Positions 7,027 through 11,489 of a stretch of DNA of 11,489 nt are shown piece by piece (within the stretch, counting starts at the first letter, position 1; each line of letters opens with the position of its first letter). The notes under the pieces were generated by a model that searched no databases, had not been told where the DNA came from, and saw only the letters and a program-made list of their open reading frames with translations. The DNA is from Candidatus Poseidoniaceae archaeon (GTDB lineage: Archaea; Thermoplasmatota; Poseidoniia; Poseidoniales; Poseidoniaceae), in contig DUJJ01000014.1 of NCBI GenBank assembly GCA_013329865.1, positions 1 to 11,489 on the forward strand. Reading direction: 5' to 3'. The position numbers and the translations under genes were made by a program.

Positions 7027-7932
7027 TTGGACGTTGACCAAATCAGAATGGCACTTGGCGGTAACCGGCGCTCACTTGCCAGAACCCTGACAAATATCGA
7101 AAACGGCACAGTAACAATTCAAGAGATTCGTTCTTTACTTGGTGATAATGACTCGACTATCAAATCAAACGCGTGGGGCTCGCTGGCAATTACCGGCGCA
7201 CCTGGGGTGGGGAAATCCTGCTTGATTGACAAATTGTTGAAGATATGGGCACAACAGGGCAATAAAATCGCTCTTCTGGCAATAGACCCCTCATCTCCCA
7301 GAACCGGCGGTGCATTATTAGGCGACCGTGTCAGAATAACTTCTATAGATAACGAAGCGATAAAAAATCAGATTTACATCAGATCTATTGCAACTAGAAA
7401 GTCCTCTGGCAGTGTCCCGCTAATTGTTGCCGATATGATTGACTTCTTGCACATGGCTAAATGGGATAAGGTGGTCATTGAAACCGTAGGCTCAGGTCAG
7501 TCAGAAGTAAGATGCGCGGCCATAGCTGATCGTATTGTTGTTGTTGAGGGACCGGCGCGGGGTGACGGTGTGCAAGCAGAAAAAGCGGGTTTACTCGAAT
7601 TGGCAGACGCCGTGATAGTCAACAAATCTGACTTGCCGGGCGCGAGTAAACACGCTGAGGAACTCCTAGAGTCATTTGAATTAGGCTTAGGCGATGTGCC
7701 TCCAGTCATGTTAACATCTGCGCTCAATGAAATAGGAGTTGATGAGGCAGCCAAGGTTTTGATTCAATTGGTAGATTCGGGTCGGTCAGTCAGGGCCAGA
7801 TGGCGTGAGAGATTATTGGCTCATAATGAGCGGAAAATTCTTGAATCGCCAAAATTAGAGGAAATACTAGCATCGCTGGCGGTAGGTTCAATTTCTATCG
7901 ATGAAGCCGTCAGGACATTAAGTGGTGAATAA
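7027..7932 (+). CDS. meaB: MeaB/ArgK-family G-protein chaperone of methylmalonyl-CoA mutase
   Basis: A 301-residue GTPase that guards methylmalonyl-CoA mutase, gating cobalamin loading and protecting or reactivating the enzyme (family knowledge: MeaB, human MMAA). Visible elements are a helical N-terminus (LARTLTNIENG), Walker A GAPGVGKS (57-64), the family signature DPSSPRTGGALLGDRVR (88-104), the ETVGSGQSE switch region (152-160), a GDGVQAEKAGLLELAD segment (179-194) and the guanine-specificity motif NKSD (199-202). The usual PGxGD segment reads EGPARGDG, a mild variation. The start is TTG at 7027, supported by GAGGTGA four bases before it. It lies 9 bases after the mutase small-subunit gene and overlaps the next gene by 11 bases, so it is operonic. 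Adjacency to the mutase subunit is the classic arrangement and makes the assignment firm. It is cytoplasmic. Confidence 0.95.
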   Translation: MDVDQIRMALGGNRRSLARTLTNIENGTVTIQEIRSLLGDNDSTIKSNAWGSLAITGAPGVGKSCLIDKLLKIWAQQGNKIALLAIDPSSPRTGGALLGDRVRITSIDNEAIKNQIYIRSIATRKSSGSVPLIVADMIDFLHMAKWDKVVIETVGSGQSEVRCAAIADRIVVVEGPARGDGVQAEKAGLLELADAVIVNKSDLPGASKHAEELLESFELGLGDVPPVMLTSALNEIGVDEAAKVLIQLVDSGRSVRARWRERLLAHNERKILESPKLEEILASLAVGSISIDEAVRTLSGE

Positions 7933-8557
7933 TATTAGCGAGCAAGTTGAATTAACCAACCCTGTTGACTTGTCTGTGGGTGGTATTAGTGGTCATATAT
8001 TTCGTCGATTGTTTCACCTTGCTATGTGTCTGCTGCCAATTATGTATTTCGAACTTGGTGATAATGTTGCAGATGCGGTCAATCTAACACTAGATCAAAT
8101 AGTTGCAGGTGTAATTATCATTGCTGCTCTCGGAGAAGGTCTGAGATTAAAATTGGGTTTCACCGTTTTCGGTCAGAGGGAGTACGAATCCCATCAAGTT
8201 TCAGCACTTGCCTGGGGAGCTCTAGCGATAGGGCTAGTATTGTTAATTACACCGACAAAAGCATATGCTTACCCACTAATCCTGACCTTGACATTTGGTG
8301 ACCCCTTCATGGGTGAATTAAGACGGCGCGGAGTTGAATCAGGGCCCGTAATTGCCTACGCTTGCGTGTTAGTTTATGCTATCTGGTTGGCATGCTGGTA
8401 TGCCTTTGACACACCGCTAATCGCATGCCTTATTGTCGCACCAATTGCCGTATTAAGTGAGACGCCAAGGCTGCGCTATATCGATGACAATGCTACAATG
8501 TTACTAATACCTCTTGCGGTGGTTGTAACTCTTGAACCATTCCTGAATGTGATGTAG
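7922..8557 (+). CDS. Dolichol/phytol kinase-like (CTP-dependent polyprenol kinase family) membrane protein
   Basis: A 211-residue integral membrane protein with about six hydrophobic segments (roughly 31-45, 58-73, 94-112, 117-126, 143-162, 166-180 and 190-206, some short). It carries the hallmarks of the SEC59/VTE5/DGK1 family: RRLFH (28-32, the usual RKLFH position), GDPFMGELRRRG (126-137, the GD...G loop) and ETPRLRYIDDNATMLLIPL (180-198, the E...DDNxxxPL end). Family members phosphorylate a lipid alcohol (dolichol, phytol, diacylglycerol) using CTP. An archaeal member most likely acts on an isoprenoid alcohol for lipid or glycan-carrier recycling. The start is GTG 7922 (or GTG 7925), overlapping the end of meaB, with AGGA at 7912-7915 spaced 6 bases. 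Cotranscription with propionate genes is probably organisational; no biochemical link is obvious. Phosphatidate cytidylyltransferase is the main alternative name. Confidence 0.8.
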   Translation: MVNNISEQVELTNPVDLSVGGISGHIFRRLFHLAMCLLPIMYFELGDNVADAVNLTLDQIVAGVIIIAALGEGLRLKLGFTVFGQREYESHQVSALAWGALAIGLVLLITPTKAYAYPLILTLTFGDPFMGELRRRGVESGPVIAYACVLVYAIWLACWYAFDTPLIACLIVAPIAVLSETPRLRYIDDNATMLLIPLAVVVTLEPFLNVM

Positions 8558-8568
8558 ATTTCAATATG

Positions 8569-8575
8569 TTAAAAT
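8569..8575 (+). promoter_or_regulatory. Candidate TATA box before the 37-residue membrane protein
   Basis: TTAAAAT in the 47-base gap after the kinase-like gene. It is centred about 24 bases before GTG 8596 and 33 bases before ATG 8605, so a transcript could begin right at the small gene. It is a short AT-rich match only. Confidence 0.3.
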
Positions 8576-8604
8576 GGGTTTTAGTGTAGGGTAAAGTGAA
8601 CAGC

Positions 8605-8718
8605 ATGGAAGAGAACGAAAGCAAATACTCCGAACCGCCCCAAGGGGCATATTATTTTGTCTACATTATATCGATGATATTGCTTGCAGTTGCCATGTTT
8701 GCGTTCCCTCTTTGGTAA
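8605..8718 (+). CDS. 37-residue single-pass membrane microprotein
   Basis: This short frame encodes a polar, acidic N-terminus (MEENESKYSEPPQG) followed by one continuous hydrophobic helix (AYYFVYIISMILLAVAMFAFPLW) that ends exactly at the stop codon. That is a clean N-out or tail-anchored one-helix layout unlikely by chance in a spacer. GTG at 8596 in the same frame would add three residues and sits 4 bases after AGGG (8588-8591), so it may be the true start. A TATA-like TTAAAAT is upstream. The gene lies between the kinase-like membrane protein (47 bases before) and asnB (49 bases after). I do not recognise a family; it could be a small subunit of a membrane complex. Its reality rests on composition and fit in the gap. 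Confidence 0.65.
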   Translation: MEENESKYSEPPQGAYYFVYIISMILLAVAMFAFPLW

Positions 8719-8741
8719 CAGATGGTCAAAAGCGACTGTTC

Positions 8742-8748
8742 AAATAAA
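8742..8748 (+). promoter_or_regulatory. Candidate TATA box of asnB (leaderless)
   Basis: AAATAAA centred 23 bases before ATG 8768. No SD-like purine run occurs between it and the ATG. The layout matches the box before the secreted-protein gene and fits leaderless transcription of the asnB-gshA pair. Confidence 0.45.
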
Positions 8749-8767
8749 CAATCGCACACCTTGGCTT

Positions 8768-10537
8768 ATGTGCGGAATATCTGGGATGTTTGCATCACCA
8801 GATGAGGCAGTCATTCAACGCATGGTTAAGATTCTATCACATCGCGGACCAGACGGTAATGGTGTTTGGTCAGATGAACACCTTGCTCTGGGACATACCC
8901 GCTTGTCAATTGTCGATTTAATTGGTAGTAGTCAGCCAATTATTGGGGCAAATAATACAGTATTAATCGCCAATGGCGAAATTTACAATCACTTAGCTCT
9001 AAGGAAGCGGCTCAACTACCCGTGGAAGACTTCGGGTGACTCTGAAGTTATTCTCGCTTTACATGATAAGTTTGTCAAAAATGGAGGTAATGAAAAACAT
9101 ACTGAATGGGTTGCTGAACTAAACGGTATGTTCAGTTTTGCCCTGTGGGACGCAAACCGAAAAGAGTTGATCTTAGCCCGAGATGCACTTGGAATCAAAC
9201 CATTGGTTAGGTGTGAGGTGGGTGGAAGTTTGCTTTTCGCTAGTGAGATGAAAGCCTTTCACGCCCATGAATCATATCAGCCACAATTGGACGAATTATC
9301 CCTTGCCCTGCGATTAGCCTGGGAATATAACCTTGATTCTTCCACCTTAATCGAGGGTGTTCATCAAGTGAGGCCAGGAACTGTCGAAGTCTGGCGTTTG
9401 GATGATGAGTCACGACCATACCTCCATTCCAACGGTAGTTTCGAACGTCAATCAATAAACGCACAGTCAGAATGGAGTCCAGAAAACAACGCTCAGGCCT
9501 TACTTGAGTCATTTACCGTTAGCGTTCAGGAGCGGCTAATGGCTGATGTCCCAGTTGGTATCGTACTAAGCGGCGGTCTTGATTCGTCATTAGTTGCCGC
9601 AGTGGCAAGTGAAGCCGCTGCCCGTGAGGGAAAACCAGTACCAGCTTGCTGGACAGTCGCCGAAAGCGAGGATAATCCTGACTGGATTGCTGCAGAAAGT
9701 GTTGCTTCATCACTAAATTTAGTTCACCATCAAAAAATAATGTCTGAGGATTCATTTGTCAATGACATACCTAAATTGTCATGGCATGGCGAGGATCTTG
9801 ATGTATCGGTGCTATTTTTCCAACCATTGTTCGAAGAGATGAGAAAACAAGTAAAAGTCGGCTTGTGTGGTCAAGGAGCGGATGAAATCCATGCTGGCTA
9901 CCCACGTTACAAATCCTTGGAAGAGCATCGCAAATTGGTGTCAAGCAGATTGCTCAGCCTTGATGATTCGCTATCATCGAACATTTTAGATAGAAGGTTA
10001 CCTAAAGATTCATGTTACTATTCATCTAGTCTTCATCCGGATGATTATACCTCTAGCCTTCAGAAAATGCTTAATTTTGAACTAGAGCGAGGACAACTCA
10101 GCAATTTTCAATTACGTTTGGTTGACCGACATTCTATGGCACACTCACTGGAGGTTAGAGTTCCTTTCCTTGGCAGGTTTCATCGAGCAGAATCTTATGC
10201 TCTGCCAGATGAATGGCGGCTTCCAAAACGGGGTTTAGAAAAAGCCGCCTTGAGGAGTGCTGCTAGACTAACTGCTTTGCCAAAAAGTATCACAGATCGA
10301 CCTAAATTACCTGCTGGGACAGCTACTTCGCCCAATCAACTTAATTCATTCCTCACCGAATTTAGTCACTTCACGAACGATTTGTCAAGGAAATATCCCA
10401 AGTTTACCAAGGTCTTGCAGCATCAACCTGATATGGCTATTGGCTTAGGTTTGTTTGATGCTTTGCATATAATTGAACCATATCATAGGCGTACGAATTT
10501 TTCTATAGAATCACTGATAGAGGAGGTTATTTCTTGA
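8768..10537 (+). CDS. asnB: Asparagine synthetase, glutamine-hydrolysing (AsnB)
   Basis: A 589-residue two-domain amidotransferase that makes asparagine from aspartate, glutamine and ATP. The N-terminal class II glutaminase begins MCGISGMF, with C2 as nucleophile once Met is removed. It keeps SHRGPDG (24-30), TRLSIVD with R45, NGEIYN (69-74) and GDSE (90-93). The synthetase domain has the ATP pyrophosphatase loop SGGLDSS (268-274), GQGADE (368-373, where GEGADE is the commoner form) and SMAHSLEVRVPFLG. Length is close to E. coli AsnB (554) with a somewhat long C-terminus. ATG 8768 is mandatory because Cys must be residue 2; the frame open from 8684 is an artefact. No SD is present, and a TATA-like box sits 23 bases upstream. 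Its stop overlaps the gshA start by 4 bases, so the two are translated together. It could be a substrate-diverged amidotransferase rather than true asparagine synthetase. Confidence 0.94.
   Translation: MCGISGMFASPDEAVIQRMVKILSHRGPDGNGVWSDEHLALGHTRLSIVDLIGSSQPIIGANNTVLIANGEIYNHLALRKRLNYPWKTSGDSEVILALHDKFVKNGGNEKHTEWVAELNGMFSFALWDANRKELILARDALGIKPLVRCEVGGSLLFASEMKAFHAHESYQPQLDELSLALRLAWEYNLDSSTLIEGVHQVRPGTVEVWRLDDESRPYLHSNGSFERQSINAQSEWSPENNAQALLESFTVSVQERLMADVPVGIVLSGGLDSSLVAAVASEAAAREGKPVPACWTVAESEDNPDWIAAESVASSLNLVHHQKIMSEDSFVNDIPKLSWHGEDLDVSVLFFQPLFEEMRKQVKVGLCGQGADEIHAGYPRYKSLEEHRKLVSSRLLSLDDSLSSNILDRRLPKDSCYYSSSLHPDDYTSSLQKMLNFELERGQLSNFQLRLVDRHSMAHSLEVRVPFLGRFHRAESYALPDEWRLPKRGLEKAALRSAARLTALPKSITDRPKLPAGTATSPNQLNSFLTEFSHFTNDLSRKYPKFTKVLQHQPDMAIGLGLFDALHIIEPYHRRTNFSIESLIEEVIS
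10522..10527 (+). promoter_or_regulatory. Strong ribosome binding site deciding the TTG start of gshA
   Basis: GGAGGT within the last codons of asnB, spaced 6 bases from TTG 10534. The TTG and the asnB stop share TTGA. No ATG in the frame lies near enough, so the TTG start is well supported. Confidence 0.85.
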
Positions 10538-11489
10538 ATCTAAACGATTTAAACCAGTTGATAGAGTCAAAGCGACAAGATATTACTGACTGGATGTCAA
10601 AAAAGCGCGCCGAGGTTCCTATCCCAATTTATGGTAGTGTGGACGTGCGAGATGCTGGTTGGAAGATTGCTGTTGTTGATGCGAACCACTTTCCTGCAGG
10701 ATTCAACAACGTAGCATCAGAGGATGAACAACATCTATCAGCATTATTGAAAAATCACATAACTCGGCAAGACGAAAACTGTGAGTGGGTTCACCTCTAT
10801 CCAGAATCACATACGAGAAACGCAGCATATGTTGAAAATCTGAAGACCCTACAACGACTGATACAAGCTGCGGGCTTTCGTTGTACTGTTGGGTCGCCAG
10901 AGCTAGCCGAACATGGTTCACTAGCGGGAATCTCAGGACCGTTAAACCTCGAGGTTGTCAATGTCGAACAAATTGCTGGAGAGGACAATATCGTAATAGA
11001 TGGTAACGCTCCAGACCTGATATTACTGAATAATGACCTAACTGAAGGCCTAGTCCCGGGACTTGCTACAGGTAGGGTGTCACCACCCCCAGTGATGGGT
11101 TGGCACGCAAGAAAAAAATCTCACCATTATGAGGCATTGAGCAGCTATGTGAGTGAAATTGCTGAATTGATAGGTGTAGATTCGTGGAATCTGATGGCTG
11201 ATTGGTTTGTTTCAAAAGATAAGTGCTTAGATAGAGAATCATGTCGAATTGAGTTGGCGGCTGAGGTGGATAATTTCATTCTGAAAATCAAACAGCAATA
11301 CGATCTCCTTGGAATTGATAGGGAACCTGTAGTATTCATCAAAAATGACAGTGGAACATATGGTTTAGGAATTCTATCGGTCCGTAGTGGCGATGAGCTG
11401 CTATCACTTTCAAATAGAAAAATGCGGAAGTTAATGTATTCAAAGGGTGGCGTTGAAGTTGAAAATTTCTTGATTCAAGAGGGTATTCC
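10534..11489 (+). CDS. gshA: Glutamate-cysteine ligase, GshA (PF08886-type), 3' end outside window
   Basis: The first 318 residues of a ligase joining glutamate and cysteine into gamma-glutamylcysteine with ATP; the gene continues past the right edge (family length is about 430). It resembles the proteobacterial GshA family that is distinct from E. coli GshA and from plant-type enzymes. Matching landmarks are IYGSVDVRDAGWKIAVVDANHFPAGFNN (about 32-59), a NND plus SPPPVMGWHARKKSHHYE block (about 165-200, W190-H191) and FIKNDSGTYGLGI (268-280), the ATP-grasp-like Gly segment. The start is TTG 10534, fixed by GGAGGT six bases before it and by a 4-base overlap with the asnB stop. Coupling to asnB suggests joint control of amino-acid or thiol metabolism. 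If a glutathione synthetase-type ATP-grasp gene follows, glutathione is the product; otherwise gamma-glutamylcysteine itself may be the thiol. Assignment is from sequence pattern recalled for the family. Confidence 0.88.
   Translation, partial: MNLNDLNQLIESKRQDITDWMSKKRAEVPIPIYGSVDVRDAGWKIAVVDANHFPAGFNNVASEDEQHLSALLKNHITRQDENCEWVHLYPESHTRNAAYVENLKTLQRLIQAAGFRCTVGSPELAEHGSLAGISGPLNLEVVNVEQIAGEDNIVIDGNAPDLILLNNDLTEGLVPGLATGRVSPPPVMGWHARKKSHHYEALSSYVSEIAELIGVDSWNLMADWFVSKDKCLDRESCRIELAAEVDNFILKIKQQYDLLGIDREPVVFIKNDSGTYGLGILSVRSGDELLSLSNRKMRKLMYSKGGVEVENFLIQEGI

Noticed and set aside
8684..8767. An upstream start for asparagine synthetase
   Set aside because: The glutaminase needs Cys directly after the initiator Met (MCGIS), which fixes ATG 8768.
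9016..9755. Minus-strand frames inside asnB (9016-9198, 9240-9512, 9519-9755)
   Set aside because: Antisense shadows of a gene with intact family motifs along its whole length.
10703..11342. Minus-strand frames inside gshA
   Set aside because: Antisense shadows; the plus frame is open to the window edge and carries GshA landmarks.

Overview
The window looks like a piece of a marine planktonic archaeal chromosome, most likely Marine Group II (Candidatus Poseidoniales) or a close relative. This is inferred, with moderate confidence, from four things. First, there is a giant secreted protein with PPC-like domains followed by thrombospondin type-3 calcium repeats. Second, the genes that lead transcription units start with ATG, have no Shine-Dalgarno (SD) sequence, and have an AT-rich TATA-like box about 24 bases upstream. 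Third, genes inside operons carry archaeal GAGGTGA or GGAGGT ribosome sites and often start with GTG or TTG. Fourth, there is a dolichol-kinase-type membrane protein. No rRNA, tRNA, CRISPR array or mobile element was seen. Coding density is very high: the longest gene-free stretch is the 145-base divergent spacer at 6426-6570.

Left arm, minus strand, read right to left. A propionyl-CoA/methylmalonyl-CoA carboxyltransferase beta subunit (4872-6425) is followed by a 62-residue helix-plus-tail protein (4674-4862), a biotin carboxyl carrier protein (4271-4669) and a small zinc-ribbon protein (3972-4211). These are tightly spaced and probably form one operon. Next, with its own candidate promoter, is a secreted protein of at least 1307 residues (1-3922). 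Its C-terminus lies beyond the left edge. It has a signal peptide, three tandem PPC-like modules, a fourth PPC module, beta-rich repeats and a strictly phased 81-bp (27-residue) calcium-binding repeat array.

Right arm, plus strand. The stand-alone B12-binding subunit of methylmalonyl-CoA mutase (6571-7017) is followed by its G-protein chaperone MeaB (7027-7932), an overlapping dolichol/phytol-kinase-like membrane protein (7922-8557) and a 37-residue one-helix membrane protein (8605-8718). A second unit follows: a glutamine-dependent asparagine synthetase (8768-10537), overlapping by 4 bases a GshA-type glutamate-cysteine ligase (10534 to beyond the right edge).

Together, the two arms diverging from 6426-6570 form a propionyl-CoA to succinyl-CoA module: carboxyltransferase, biotin carrier and a small accessory protein on one side; the mutase B12 subunit and its chaperone on the other. 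The biotin carboxylase, the mutase catalytic large subunit and methylmalonyl-CoA epimerase are not in the window. The AsnB-GshA pair suggests synthesis of gamma-glutamylcysteine or a related thiol. The least explained items are the spacer with an inverted repeat abutting the mutase start codon, the small protein between the carboxyltransferase and the biotin carrier, the zinc-ribbon protein and the 37-residue membrane protein.
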